A stretch of DNA of 64,000 nt from CAVWGP01 sp963754645 (GCA_963754645.1 CAVWGP010000011.1:1364001-1428000), one strand, 5' to 3'. Shown: positions 18,216-27,350, counted from the stretch's first letter. Program-made: numbers and translations. Notes: generated by a model not told the origin, from the letters alone.

Positions 18216-19019
18216 ATGCGCAGCCAGATTTTGTTCGCCGCGATCGCGGCGTTTGCCTTTGCCGGCCCCGCCGCGGCCGATCTCGCCGACATCAAGAAGA
18301 GCGGCGAACTGATCGCCGCGACCAGCGGCAACCTGCCGCCCAACACCTACATGAACGAGAAGAACGAGCTCACCGGCTACGACATCGAGGTCTGCCGCCA
18401 CATCGCCAAGGCGATCGGCGTCAAGATCGCCTTCGAGCGGCTCGATTGGAAGGGCGTGCTGCCCGGCGTGCAGACCGGCCGCTTCCATATGGCCTGCTCC
18501 AACGTCAACATCACCGAGGAGCGCAAGGGCATCTTCGATTACTCGATACCCTATTCGCGCGCCGCCGTCGTGCCCGTGATCCGCAAGGGCGTCACCAACA
18601 TCGCCAGCTTCAAGGATCTCAAGGGCAAGAATGTCGGCGCCATCACCGGCGGCAATGACGGCGAAATCCCGGCGCGCGCCATCGAAAAGGAATTCGGCGC
18701 CTTTGCCTCGTTCAAGGGTTATCCTGGCTACGCCGAAATGTTCACCGACATGCGCGCCGGCCGGCTCGACGCCATCATCGCGCCCGATCTCGCCGCCGCC
18801 GATTACATCAAGAAATTCCCCGGCGAGGCAAGCTTCGCAGGCGAGCCCTATCAGGTCCGCTATGTCGGCCTGCCGATGACCAAGGGTTCGCCCGAACTCA
18901 AGGCCGCGGTCGATGCCGCGATCAACAAGGCGCGCACCGACGGCACGCTCGACAAGCTGGCCCAGCAATTCTTCGGTATCGCCGGCTTCTCGAAGCAACT
19001 CGTCGACAAGGTGCCCTAG
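18216..19019 (+). CDS. Amino-acid-type ABC transporter substrate-binding protein (family 3)
   Basis: The 267-residue product has a signal peptide ending Ala-Ala-Ala-Asp, then the family-3 core: Gly-Glu-Leu-Ile-Ala-Ala-Thr-Ser, Thr-Gly-Tyr-Asp-Ile-Glu-Val-Cys-Arg, and Phe-Asp-Tyr-Ser-Ile-Pro-Tyr-Ser. GGGAGG lies eight bases before the ATG. These are periplasmic receptors for polar amino acids and similar zwitterions. The permease and ATPase genes follow at 19208 and 19906, separated by the palindromic repeat at 19083-19175, and a hydantoinase gene comes next, so the ligand may be a cyclic or N-substituted amino acid. Confidence 0.9.
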   Translation: MRSQILFAAIAAFAFAGPAAADLADIKKSGELIAATSGNLPPNTYMNEKNELTGYDIEVCRHIAKAIGVKIAFERLDWKGVLPGVQTGRFHMACSNVNITEERKGIFDYSIPYSRAAVVPVIRKGVTNIASFKDLKGKNVGAITGGNDGEIPARAIEKEFGAFASFKGYPGYAEMFTDMRAGRLDAIIAPDLAAADYIKKFPGEASFAGEPYQVRYVGLPMTKGSPELKAAVDAAINKARTDGTLDKLAQQFFGIAGFSKQLVDKVP

Positions 19020-19082
19020 GCGCGACGTCGCTTGAACCTGTGCATCGGGATCATGCCGGCCCGATTCGCTGCGCACGCCAGA

Positions 19083-19175
19083 TGGACCCCGGCTTTCGCC
19101 GGGGTGACAATCTATTTATGGGCACATTCTCCAGGTAAAAAAATATTGTCACCCCGGCCTCCGGGCCGGGGTCCA
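19083..19175. repeat. Paired palindromic repeat (TGGACCCCGGC family)
   Basis: A hairpin unit at 19083-19109 (TGGACCCCGGC ... GCCGGGGTGACA) is repeated in inverted orientation at 19147-19175, with an AT-rich spacer between them. Same family as 7347-7444. Placed between a binding-protein gene and its permease, it could lower expression of the downstream genes, as REP elements do inside transporter operons. Confidence 0.75.
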
Positions 19176-19207
19176 GCCTCCGCGCGGCGAAGTCGCGCGG
19201 CCCCAGC

Positions 19208-19909
19208 ATGAATCTCGATTTCGGCATTGCGCTGAAATACGCGCCGTTTCTGCTCGAAGCGTCGCTCTATACGATCCTGCTCACGGTCGCGAGCAAGTTT
19301 CTCGGCACGACGATCGGCTTCGCGCTCGCGGTCGGGCGCGTGTCGGGACCTTCATGGCTGCGCGGCATCGTCTGGACCTATGTCTGGATTTTCCGCGGCA
19401 CGCCGATGCTGCTGCATCTGGCTTTCGTCTATTATGCGGGGCCGCTGATCGGCATCCGGCTCGATCCGATTCCAGCCGCGATCGTCGCCATGACCCTGAG
19501 CGCCAGCGCCTACAATTGCGAAATCCTGCGCGCCGGGCTGCAGGCGGTGCATCACGGCCAGATCGAGGCGGCGCGCGCCATCGGCCTGACCTTCGCCAAA
19601 ATCCTGCGCCGCATCGTGGTGCCGCAGGCGGTGCGCATCATCGTGCCGCCCTATATGAGCAACGTCATCAGCCACACGAAAAATTCGTCGCTCGCCTCGG
19701 TCGTGGCGGTGCCGGAAATCATGCTCACGGCCCAATCGCTCGCCAACACGACCTATCGCTACATCGAGCTGCTGACCGCGGCCGGCGTGCTCTATCTCGC
19801 GCTCACCAGTTTGCTCACCGGGCTGCAGCTCTATTTCGAGCGGCGCACGGCCTATGAGAAGCGCGAAATGAGCGCCGCCAAGCGCCGCCGCTTCGGGCTC
19901 GCCGCATGA
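19208..19909 (+). CDS. Amino-acid ABC transporter permease (HisM/GlnP type)
   Basis: The 233-residue inner-membrane protein has about five membrane spans and the His/Glu/Gln permease loop: Gly-Gln-Ile-Glu-Ala-Ala-Arg-Ala-Ile-Gly-Leu-Thr (EAA motif) near residue 118. The N-terminal Thr-Val-Ala-Ser-Lys-Phe-Leu-Gly-Thr-Thr-Ile segment and the Phe-Arg-Gly-Thr-Pro-Met-Leu motif are characteristic. Its stop overlaps the ATPase start by four bases. Only one permease gene is present, so it probably acts as a homodimer. Confidence 0.9.
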   Translation: MNLDFGIALKYAPFLLEASLYTILLTVASKFLGTTIGFALAVGRVSGPSWLRGIVWTYVWIFRGTPMLLHLAFVYYAGPLIGIRLDPIPAAIVAMTLSASAYNCEILRAGLQAVHHGQIEAARAIGLTFAKILRRIVVPQAVRIIVPPYMSNVISHTKNSSLASVVAVPEIMLTAQSLANTTYRYIELLTAAGVLYLALTSLLTGLQLYFERRTAYEKREMSAAKRRRFGLAA

Positions 19910-20673
19910 TGGCGCCGATGATCGAGGTGCGCGATCTCAGCAAGAATTTCGGCGCGGTGCGCGCGCTCGACGGCGTCTCGCTCAGCGTCGCGGCGGGCGA
20001 GGTCGTCTGCGTCATCGGGCCGAGCGGCTCGGGCAAGAGCACGCTGCTGCGCTGCATCAACTTCCTCGAGGAGCCGAGCGGCGGCGCGGTCCATGTCGGC
20101 GGCAAACGCGTCGGCTATCGCGAGGCCGGCGGCGCCGCGCGCCGCATGGCGGGGCGCGAAATTGCCGCGCTGCGCGCCGAGATCGGCATGGTGTTCCAGC
20201 TCTTCTATCTGTGGCCGCATATCACGGCGCTGGAGAACGTCATTCTCGGCTTGACCGAGGTGCGCGGCATGAAGGTGCGCGCCGCCGCCGAGCGCGCCAA
20301 GGCGATGCTCGACAAGGTCGGCCTCACCGACCGCATGCTGGCCTATCCCGAGCATTTGTCGGGCGGGCAGCGCCAGCGCGTCGCCATCGCGCGCGCCTTG
20401 GCGATGGAGCCCAAGGTCATGCTGTTCGACGAGCCGACCTCGGCGCTCGATCCCGAGCTTGTCGGCGAAGTCCTCGCCGTCATGGAGCGGGTCGCGCGCG
20501 AAGGCATGACGATGCTGGTGGCGACGCACGAAATGGGCTTCGCGCGCAAGGTCGCGCACCGCGTGATCTTCATGGACCGGGGCCGCGTCGTCGAAACCGG
20601 CGCGCCCGAAGATTTGTTCGGACGCCCGCGCGAGGAGCGCACCCAGCGCTTCCTGGAAAAAATTTTGGTTTGA
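19906..20673 (+). CDS. Amino-acid ABC transporter ATP-binding protein (GlnQ/HisP type)
   Basis: The 255-residue ATPase shows Walker A Gly-Pro-Ser-Gly-Ser-Gly-Lys-Ser-Thr near 41-49, the Q-loop Val-Phe-Gln-Leu-Phe-Tyr-Leu-Trp-Pro-His, signature Leu-Ser-Gly-Gly-Gln and Walker B Leu-Phe-Asp-Glu-Pro-Thr-Ser-Ala-Leu-Asp-Pro-Glu. Start at 19906 overlaps the permease stop; in-frame Met codons at 19909 and 19918 are alternatives. The hydantoinase gene follows after 17 bases, so transport and catabolism are probably one operon. Confidence 0.94.
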   Translation: MMAPMIEVRDLSKNFGAVRALDGVSLSVAAGEVVCVIGPSGSGKSTLLRCINFLEEPSGGAVHVGGKRVGYREAGGAARRMAGREIAALRAEIGMVFQLFYLWPHITALENVILGLTEVRGMKVRAAAERAKAMLDKVGLTDRMLAYPEHLSGGQRQRVAIARALAMEPKVMLFDEPTSALDPELVGEVLAVMERVAREGMTMLVATHEMGFARKVAHRVIFMDRGRVVETGAPEDLFGRPREERTQRFLEKILV

Positions 20674-20690
20674 TCGGCTAGGGGAAAAAC

Positions 20691-22145
20691 ATGAGCGACA
20701 CGCTCGATCTCGTCATCCGCAACGCCAAGGTCGCGACCGCGAGCGACGCCTGGGAGGGCGACATTGGCATCGCCGGCGGCAAGATCGCGGCGCTCGGCCG
20801 CAAGCTCGGCCCGGCGCGGCAAGATTTCGATGCCGGCGGCAAGCTCGTCATGCCCGGCGGCATCGACGTGCATTGCCATATCGATCAGGTCGTTTCGTCG
20901 GGCCTCAAGACGGCGGACGATTTTCATTCGGGCACGGTCTCGGCCGCGTTCGGCGGCACCACGACGATCATTCCCTTTGCCGCCCAGCAGCGCGGCCGAT
21001 CGCTGCGCCAGGCGGTGCAGGATTATCACGCCGCCGCCGAGGGCAAGCCGGTGATCGATTACGGCTTCCACCTCATCGTCACCGACCCGACCGCCCAGGT
21101 GTTGGGTCAGGAACTGCCGGCGCTGATCCGCGACGGCTACACGTCGCTCAAGATCTACATGACCTACGACGCGATCCGGCTCAACGACCGGCAGCTCATC
21201 GACGTGCTCGCCGTGGCGCGGCGCGAGGGGGCGACGGCGATGATCCATGCCGAGAGCCACGATCTCATCGCCTGGATCACCGAGCGCCTGATCGACCAAG
21301 GCAAAACGGCGCCGAAATACCACCCCATCGCGCGGCCGGCGATTGCCGAGCGCGAGGCCACGCACCGCGCGATTTCCTATGCCGAGGCCGTCGATATTCC
21401 GATCTACATCGTCCATGTCTCGAACAGCACGGCGATGGAGCAGATCGCCTGGGCGCAATCGCGCGGCCTGCGCATCGAGGCCGAGACTTGCCCGCAATAT
21501 CTGTTTCTCACCGGGCGCGATCTCGACCGGCCCGGCTTCGACGGCGCCAAATATTGCTGCAGCCCGCCGCCGCGCGACGAGGCCCATCAGGAAGCGATGT
21601 GGCTCGGCATCGCCACCGGCGTGTTCAAGTCGGTGTCGTCGGATCATTCGCCGTTCCGCTTCGACGATCCGAACGGCAAGAAGATTTTCGGCACCGATGT
21701 GCCGTTCAACCGGATCCCGATGGGCGTGCCCGGCATCGAAACGCGCCTGCCGCTGTTGTTCTCGGAAGGTGTCGGCAAGGGCCGCATCTCGATCCACCAA
21801 TTCGTCGAGGTGACCTCGGCCGGGCCGGCGAAGATTTTCGGGCTGTGGCCGAGGAAGGGCACGATCGCGGTCGGCAGCGACGCCGATCTCGCGATCTGGG
21901 ACACCGGGCGCAAAGCGAAAATCCATCACGGCGATCTGCACGGCGCGCTCGACTACACGCCCTATGAGGGCCGCGAGGTCACGGGCTGGCCGGTCACGGT
22001 GCTGTCGCGCGGCGAAATCGTGTGCGACGGCGGCGCGCTCAAGGCCAAGCCGGGCCGCGGCGAATTCCTGCGCCGCGAGCGGCACGATTATCCCGGCGTG
22101 CACCGCATCGCCGGCCATCCCAAGGCCGTGCGCGAGGAGGCGTGA
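20691..22145 (+). CDS. Hydantoinase/dihydropyrimidinase-family amidohydrolase
   Basis: The 484-residue cytoplasmic enzyme opens cyclic amide rings (hydantoins, dihydropyrimidines) to N-carbamoyl amino acids. All binuclear-zinc ligands are visible: His61 and His63 (Asp-Val-His-Cys-His), the carboxylated Lys154 (Ser-Leu-Lys-Ile-Tyr-Met), His186, His242 and Asp318 (Ser-Ser-Asp-His-Ser-Pro-Phe). The Gly-Gly-Thr-Thr-Thr-Ile-Ile-Pro-Phe-Ala segment is also typical. It sits between the importer ATPase gene and the ArgE-like gene. D-hydantoinase is the nearest named function; allantoinase is less likely because the Lys-Ile-Tyr-Met-Thr-Tyr-Asp context is the dihydropyrimidinase one. Confidence 0.9.
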   Translation: MSDTLDLVIRNAKVATASDAWEGDIGIAGGKIAALGRKLGPARQDFDAGGKLVMPGGIDVHCHIDQVVSSGLKTADDFHSGTVSAAFGGTTTIIPFAAQQRGRSLRQAVQDYHAAAEGKPVIDYGFHLIVTDPTAQVLGQELPALIRDGYTSLKIYMTYDAIRLNDRQLIDVLAVARREGATAMIHAESHDLIAWITERLIDQGKTAPKYHPIARPAIAEREATHRAISYAEAVDIPIYIVHVSNSTAMEQIAWAQSRGLRIEAETCPQYLFLTGRDLDRPGFDGAKYCCSPPPRDEAHQEAMWLGIATGVFKSVSSDHSPFRFDDPNGKKIFGTDVPFNRIPMGVPGIETRLPLLFSEGVGKGRISIHQFVEVTSAGPAKIFGLWPRKGTIAVGSDADLAIWDTGRKAKIHHGDLHGALDYTPYEGREVTGWPVTVLSRGEIVCDGGALKAKPGRGEFLRRERHDYPGVHRIAGHPKAVREEA

Positions 22146-22150
22146 ACGCG

Positions 22151-23312
22151 ATGGACTTCGACACCAAGACCATGCTCGCCCGGCTGGTCGGCTTCGATAC
22201 GACGAGCCGCAATTCCAACCTCGCGCTCATCGAATGGGTCGCGGAGTATCTGGGGCGCCACGGCATCCGCGCCGATCTGATCCACAACGGCGAGCGCAGC
22301 AAGGCGCATCTGTTCGCGACCGTGGGCCCGGCGATCGACGGCGGCGTCGTGCTCTCGGGCCACACCGACGTGGTGCCGGTCGACGGCCAGCCCTGGACCA
22401 GCGATCCGTGGACCCTGACCGAGCGCGGCGCGCAAGTGTTCGGCCGCGGCACCACCGACATGAAGGGCTTTATCGCCTCGGCGCTGGCCAATGTGCCGGC
22501 CTGGAGCAAGGCGGAACTGAAGCGCCCGCTGCACTTCGCGCTCTCCTTCGACGAGGAAGTCGGCTGCACCGGCGTCGCGAGCCTGATCGATCATCTGCGC
22601 AAGACGGGCACTGCGGCCGCGCGCCGTCATCGTCGGCGAGCCGACCGAGATGCAGGTCGTCACCAGCCACAAGGGCGGCATCGTCGGCACCTGCACGGTG
22701 CGCGGCGTCGCCGGGCACTCCTCGCAGGTGCATCGCACGGTCAATGCCGTGATGTACGCGGCGGAGATGGTCGCGCACGCCGCCGAGCTCGGCGAGGAGC
22801 TCAAGGCGGCGGCGCGCAACCCGGCATTCGATCCGCCCTATTCGAGCCTGCAGGTCAACGTGTTTCACGGCGGCGCCAACGGCAATGTCGTGCCGCACGA
22901 ATGCAGCTTCGTCTGGGAGCATCGCGCCCTGCCGGGCACCGATCTCGAGGCGATCCCGAACCGCCTGCGGCGCTTCGGCGAGGAAAAGCTGTTGCCGCGC
23001 ATGCGCGCCGTTTCGCCCGAAACCGGGATCGATCTCGCGGTGACCGCGCGCATCCCCGGCCTGCTGCCCGAGCCGGGCTCGGAGGCCGAAACCCTCGCCC
23101 TCCGCCTGGCCGCCCGCAACCGCACCGAGGCTGTCGCCTTTGGCACCGAAGCGGGCTATTTTCAGGGCCTGGGAATACCCACGGTCGTTTGCGGCCCGGG
23201 CCATATCGAGCAGGCGCACAAGCCCGACGAATTCATCGCGCTCGATCAGCTCGCCGCCTGCGACCGCTTTCTCGATCGATTGGCCGAAGAGTGCCGGCGC
23301 GCCGCCAATTGA
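22151..23312 (+). CDS. ArgE/DapE-family deacylase (M20 peptidase), one frameshift
   Basis: The reconstructed 387-residue protein has the acetylornithine deacetylase pattern: Ser-Gly-His-Thr-Asp-Val-Val-Pro-Val (first zinc ligands), Gly-Arg-Gly-Thr-Thr-Asp-Met-Lys-Gly (bridging Asp) and Ser-Phe-Asp-Glu-Glu-Val-Gly (catalytic Glu). Removing the G near 22613 joins the two halves through Arg-Pro-Arg-Ala-Val-Ile-Val-Gly-Glu-Pro-Thr. The ATG at 22151 lies 11 bases after AGGAGG; a GTG at 22142 overlapping the hydantoinase stop is an alternative. In this operon it may cleave N-acyl or N-carbamoyl amino acids rather than serve arginine synthesis. Confidence 0.85.
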
Positions 23313-23347
23313 AACCACGACCAGCCGGTGCCACAGGGAGGACGACG

Positions 23348-24925
23348 ATGAAGCATCTGTTGACCGCCGGCGCGATCGCGCTGGCATTGGCGCTGGCCGG
23401 GCCGGCCGCCGCGAAAACCTTCAAATGGGCGGCGGACAGCGATCCGGGCTCGATGGACCCCTACAACCGGAACGTCGCCTCGACGCTCTCTATGCTGTCC
23501 AACATCTACGAGCCGCTGATCCGGCGCGCCAAGGATTTGAAGCTCGAGCCGGCGCTGGCGACGAAATGGGAGGCGACCTCGCCGACCACCTGGCGCTTCA
23601 CCTTGCGTCAAGGCGTCAAGTTCCAGGACGGCGGCGCGTTTACCGCCGACGACGTCGTGTTCAGCTACGAGCGCGTCAAAGGCCCCGGCTCGCTGCTCTC
23701 CACGACGGTGCGCGGCAGCAAGTCGATCAAGAAAATCGACGCCTTCACGGTCGAATTCGAGATGATCGGGCCGTCGCCGACCTTCCCCGACCAGCTCACA
23801 TCCTGGCTCATGATGTCGAAGGCCTGGGCGGAGAAGAACAACGCCGTCAAGTCGACCGATCTCACCAAGCAGGAAATCTCCTTCGCGACCAACAACGCGA
23901 TGGGGACCGGGCCGTTCAGCCTGAAGAGCCGCGCGCCTGATGGCCGCATCGAACTCGCGCCCAACAAAGGCTGGTGGGACAAGGCGGAGCACAATCTCAC
24001 CGAAATCATCTTCACGCCGATCGGCAATCCGGCGACGCGCAGCGCCGCGCTGCTGTCGGGCGAGGTCGACATGGTGCACACCGTGCCGATCACGGCGATC
24101 CAGCGCGTGCGCGACACGCCGGCGCTCAAGGTCTTCGAAAAGGCCGAACTGCGCACCATGTTCTTCGTGCTCGATCAGGCCCGCGCCGAGCTGCTCGACA
24201 GCAACATCAAGGGCAAGAACCCCTTGAAGGACGTGCGGGTGCGCCGCGCGATGGCCATGGCGCTCGACGCCGAGGCGATGCAGCGCCAGGTCATGCGCGG
24301 CTTCTCGGTGCCGAACTATCTCGTGGTCGGCGCCGGCGTGAACGGCTTCGATGCCGCGCTCAACACGCCGCCCGCGCGCAATATCGAAGCGGCCAAGAAG
24401 CTGATGGCCGACGCCGGCTATGCCGACGGCTTCGAGGTCGGCATGGATTGCTCGAACGACCGCTACGTCAACGACGAGCAGATCTGCGTCTCGACCGTGG
24501 CGATGCTGGCGCGCATCGGCATCAAGATCAAACTCAAAGTCATGCCGTTCACCCAGCTCGTGCGGCTCCTGTCGCCGCCCTACGAGACGAGCATCGCCTT
24601 GGTCGGCTGGCTGCCCGCCACCTACGACGCGCACGACGCGCTGTTCAACCTCGCGGCCTCGCGCAATCGCGAGCTGTCGCGCGGCATCTTCAATGTCGGC
24701 GGCTTTGCCAGCGACAAGCTCGACGATCTGGTGACCAAATCAGGCGCCGAGCTCGACACCGCCAAGCGCAATGCCATGCTGCGCGAAGGGCTCACCATCG
24801 TGCGCGACGAGGTGGCGCTGATCCCGATCCACCAGCAGGCGATCGTCTGGGCGGCGAAGCAAAACATCGATCTTGTCCAGAGTGCGGACAATTTCTTCCA
24901 TCTGCGCTTCGTCGTCGTGAAGTAG
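23348..24925 (+). CDS. ABC transporter substrate-binding protein, family 5 (peptide/opine type)
   Basis: The 525-residue periplasmic protein has a signal peptide (cleavage near Ala-Ala-Ala-Lys) and the family-5 framework: Asp-Pro-Gly-Ser-Met-Asp-Pro, Glu-Pro-Leu-Ile-Arg-Arg, Gly-Val-Lys-Phe-Gln-Asp-Gly, Ala-Asp-Asp-Val-Val-Phe-Ser, and a C-terminal Pro-Ile-His-Gln-Gln. GGGAGG precedes the ATG. Members bind peptides, opines or other amides. No family-5 permease follows, so it must use transporter parts encoded elsewhere. Last gene of the hydantoinase cluster. Confidence 0.92.
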   Translation: MKHLLTAGAIALALALAGPAAAKTFKWAADSDPGSMDPYNRNVASTLSMLSNIYEPLIRRAKDLKLEPALATKWEATSPTTWRFTLRQGVKFQDGGAFTADDVVFSYERVKGPGSLLSTTVRGSKSIKKIDAFTVEFEMIGPSPTFPDQLTSWLMMSKAWAEKNNAVKSTDLTKQEISFATNNAMGTGPFSLKSRAPDGRIELAPNKGWWDKAEHNLTEIIFTPIGNPATRSAALLSGEVDMVHTVPITAIQRVRDTPALKVFEKAELRTMFFVLDQARAELLDSNIKGKNPLKDVRVRRAMAMALDAEAMQRQVMRGFSVPNYLVVGAGVNGFDAALNTPPARNIEAAKKLMADAGYADGFEVGMDCSNDRYVNDEQICVSTVAMLARIGIKIKLKVMPFTQLVRLLSPPYETSIALVGWLPATYDAHDALFNLAASRNRELSRGIFNVGGFASDKLDDLVTKSGAELDTAKRNAMLREGLTIVRDEVALIPIHQQAIVWAAKQNIDLVQSADNFFHLRFVVVK

Positions 24926-24939
24926 GCTTTTGCCTCGAG

Positions 24940-24980
24940 AAGCGGCGGGGGCGCTGCGGCGCCGCCGCCGCTTTATTTTT
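24940..24980. terminator. Bidirectional hairpin terminator
   Basis: AAGCGGCGG (24940-24948) pairs with CCGCCGCTT (24965-24973), followed by TATTTTTT. It sits between convergent genes and overlaps the stop codon of the minus-strand hydrolase. Confidence 0.75.
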
Positions 24981-25779
24981 TGCCCAAGCCGATGTGGCGC
25001 GCCAGGATCGCCGTGTAGGCGGGCGGGTCCATGACATAGGGATAGTGGCCGCCGAATTCGAGCCGATAGGCGCTGGCGCGCGGATAGCGCCGGCGCACAT
25101 CGTCCTGCACCGCGCGCGGCAAGAGCGGATCGTCGGCGCAATCGATGACGACGATGTTGCCGTCTGGGATGGCGAGCTTGGGCACGACGGAGCCGGCGCG
25201 CACGGCGAGCACCCGCGCCTTGAGCGCCACGGTCGAAATCAAGCGCGTGCCGCTGTCGGTCAGCAATGCCTTGAGGCGCTTGTGCGCGGCGGTGGGCTCG
25301 GGCCAGCGCGCGACCGAGCCCAGCACCATCTTGCGATGGAACGCGCCCGGCTGCTTCGCCAGCTCTGGCGCGTTCATGGCCGAAGGATGCGGGCCGGTCG
25401 GATCGGACAGCGAATTGCCGATGAAGAGCGTGGCGATCAGCGCCGGGTGCCGCGCCGCGAAAATCTGCGCGAGGTAGCCGCCGAGCGACGAGCCGACCAC
25501 GCTCGCCCGCGCGATGCCGAGCCGGCGTGTTAGCAGCGCCAGCGAATCGGCGAGCCGCTCGATGTCGGCGCAAGCCGGATAGGTCACGGCTATCAAGCGC
25601 ACGCGGCCCTTCAAGGCCGCGATCTGGTTCCACCAGATTTCCGCCGTGCCGAGCGTGCCGGGCAATAGCAGCAGCGTCGGCGCGGCCGGTTTGGCCTTCA
25701 CGTCGATGACGTGCCAGGCGAGGCCGCCGGCGACGATGCGTTTCGGGCGAAAGCGGCGGCGGAATTCGGCGAGCGTCAT
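24973..25779 (-). CDS. Alpha/beta hydrolase
   Basis: The 268-residue product has a Leu-Leu-Pro-Gly-Thr-Leu-Gly oxyanion strand, the nucleophile elbow Gly-Ser-Ser-Leu-Gly, an Asp-Cys-Ala-Asp-Asp acid loop, and Gly-Gly-His-Tyr-Pro near the C-terminus. The ATG at 25779 is preferred because upstream residues look non-coding. It is a different branch from the hydrolase at 4329-5114. No substrate can be named, and it shares no operon with its neighbours; it runs convergently into the family-5 binding protein gene. Confidence 0.82.
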   Translation of the reverse strand: MTLAEFRRRFRPKRIVAGGLAWHVIDVKAKPAAPTLLLLPGTLGTAEIWWNQIAALKGRVRLIAVTYPACADIERLADSLALLTRRLGIARASVVGSSLGGYLAQIFAARHPALIATLFIGNSLSDPTGPHPSAMNAPELAKQPGAFHRKMVLGSVARWPEPTAAHKRLKALLTDSGTRLISTVALKARVLAVRAGSVVPKLAIPDGNIVVIDCADDPLLPRAVQDDVRRRYPRASAYRLEFGGHYPYVMDPPAYTAILARHIGLGKK

Positions 25780-25920
25780 GGTCGTGATCCGTTCGAAGGA
25801 GTTTTCGTATCCGGCACGCATAGCATGCGGGCGGCTCGCCTGTCGCGCGGCATTGCTGGCGCGATCCGATCCGTGACAGTGTCGCCACCGCGCATACGCG
25901 CCCGCCAAAGCCGAAGCCGC

Positions 25921-26757
25921 ATGCCCGATCTCGCCCTGCTCCTGGTTCTGCTGGCGGCCTTGCTGCATGCCGGATGGAACGCGCTGCTAAAAAGCGGAAC
26001 CGACGGCCTGACCACGATGACGGCGATGAACGGCGTCATCATCGTCGCGATGTTTCCGGCTTTGCTCCTGCTGCCCACGCCGCCGCCGGCCGCTTGGCCT
26101 TGGCTGGCCGGGGGCGTGGTTTTGCATGCCTGCTACCGCCTGCTGCTGATCGAGGGCTATCGCCGCGGCGATCTCGGGCAGATCTACGCCATCGGCCGCG
26201 GCAGCGCGCCGATGCTGGTCACGCTCGGCGCCGTTGCGCTGGCCGACGAATGGCCGAAGCCGCTGGCCCTGGCCGGCATCGCGCTGGTCTCCGCCGGCAT
26301 TCTTGCCATGAGCCGCTTCGGTCCGAAGCGCTTGGCCGCCGCGACCGTGGCAACGGCGATCGGCATCGGCCTGACGATCGCCTGCTATTCGCTGGTCGAC
26401 GGCACCGGCGCGCGGCGTTCGGGCGATGCCTTGTCCTATATCGCATGGCTGGAATTTTGCAGCGCGTGGCCCACGGTTTTCTACTATCTGGCGCGGCGCG
26501 GGCCGCGCTGGCCGATCGGCGCGAAGGAAACGGTGCGCGCGGCCGCCGCCGGCATCGTGTCGGTCGCCGGTTACGGCACCGTGCTGTGGGCGATGACGCT
26601 GGCCCCGCTCGGCGTCGTTTCGGCGCTGCGCGAAACCAGCGTCCTGTTCGCCGTCTTGATCGGCCATTTCCTGCTCGGCGAGCCGCTCGGCCCGCGGCGC
26701 CTCGCCGCCGGCGGCGCGATATTCGCCGGCGCGGCGCTGCTCGGCGTGGCGCGTTAG
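25921..26757 (+). CDS. EamA/DMT-family transporter
   Basis: The 278-residue inner-membrane protein has about ten hydrophobic helices arranged as two repeats, the drug/metabolite transporter fold. It opens with a helix ending His-Ala-Gly-Trp-Asn-Ala-Leu-Leu-Lys, and the C-terminal repeat has Ser-Ala-Leu-Arg-Glu-Thr-Ser and Leu-Gly-Glu-Pro-Leu-Gly. These two motifs are common in EamA exporters of amino acids and metabolites. Substrate unknown. It ends two bases before the convergent membrane-protein gene. Confidence 0.88.
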   Translation: MPDLALLLVLLAALLHAGWNALLKSGTDGLTTMTAMNGVIIVAMFPALLLLPTPPPAAWPWLAGGVVLHACYRLLLIEGYRRGDLGQIYAIGRGSAPMLVTLGAVALADEWPKPLALAGIALVSAGILAMSRFGPKRLAAATVATAIGIGLTIACYSLVDGTGARRSGDALSYIAWLEFCSAWPTVFYYLARRGPRWPIGAKETVRAAAAGIVSVAGYGTVLWAMTLAPLGVVSALRETSVLFAVLIGHFLLGEPLGPRRLAAGGAIFAGAALLGVAR

Positions 26758-26759
26758 AG

Positions 26760-27167
26760 TCAGGCGCGGCGGTCGTATTCGATATCGCGCCGCGCCGCGC
26801 TGATCGTCACCGTGAAGCCGGCAACAACGTCGATGAGCGACATCAGCGTGAGGAGCGCGAAGCCCGTGGTGCCGGCGCGCGGCAACAGAATAAAGGCCAA
26901 GAGGCAGGCGATGAAAACGGCGAGCGAGAGCACGTGATCGAGCACCGCCGCCTGGCTGGTGCGCGTCGATTTCAAGATTTCGATGTAGAGCAGCAGCAGG
27001 CCGAGTCCGACGAGAATGTCGCTCAGGGACACGGCCCAATGCGCCGTCGAGGGCAGCGCGATCGCCGTGATCGCATCGGTCAAGGACGTGCCGCCCGCGA
27101 GCGCCACGATGAGATAGAGGCCGGCGGCTATGCCGAGCAGCGGAATTTGGCGAAAGGCGGACCACAT
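26760..27167 (-). CDS. Small membrane protein with four predicted helices
   Basis: No family recognised. The 135-residue product has hydrophobic segments at about residues 9-27, 45-64, 77-97 and 100-121, with charged ends (C-terminus Arg-Arg-Asp-Ile-Glu-Tyr-Asp-Arg-Arg-Ala). The pattern resembles small membrane subunits such as DoxX-like or phage-shock-type proteins, but no diagnostic motif is present. It converges on the EamA gene and stands upstream of a repeat-rich gap. Likely real because helix pattern and codon use fit its neighbours. Confidence 0.65.
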   Translation of the reverse strand: MWSAFRQIPLLGIAAGLYLIVALAGGTSLTDAITAIALPSTAHWAVSLSDILVGLGLLLLYIEILKSTRTSQAAVLDHVLSLAVFIACLLAFILLPRAGTTGFALLTLMSLIDVVAGFTVTISAARRDIEYDRRA

Positions 27168-27231
27168 TGAGAATGTTCCCTGTTATACTAACCGACATGT
27201 ATCTTAATCCGTAGCGCGCTGGATTTTCGAT

Positions 27232-27350
27232 GTGCGTGTTCGAGGCCCGACTTCGGCGGGCACCTCAGCATGAGTTAAATCTTAACTGCCATACAAATCC
27301 GAACTCATCCTGAGGCGCTCGCCGCAGGCGAGCCTCGAAGAAGGACGCAC
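27232..27350. repeat. Inverted pair of palindromic intergenic repeats
   Basis: A unit TGCGTGTTCGAGGC ... CACCTCAGCATGAGTT (27232-27276) is followed, after an AT-rich spacer, by an inverted relative (27302-27348) AACTCATCCTGAGGCG ... GAGCCTCGAAG. Each unit contains its own hairpin (GCTCGCC/GGCGAGC in the second). This resembles the CATCCTGAGG-type REP elements common in alphaproteobacteria. It fills the gap 27168-27410. Confidence 0.7.
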
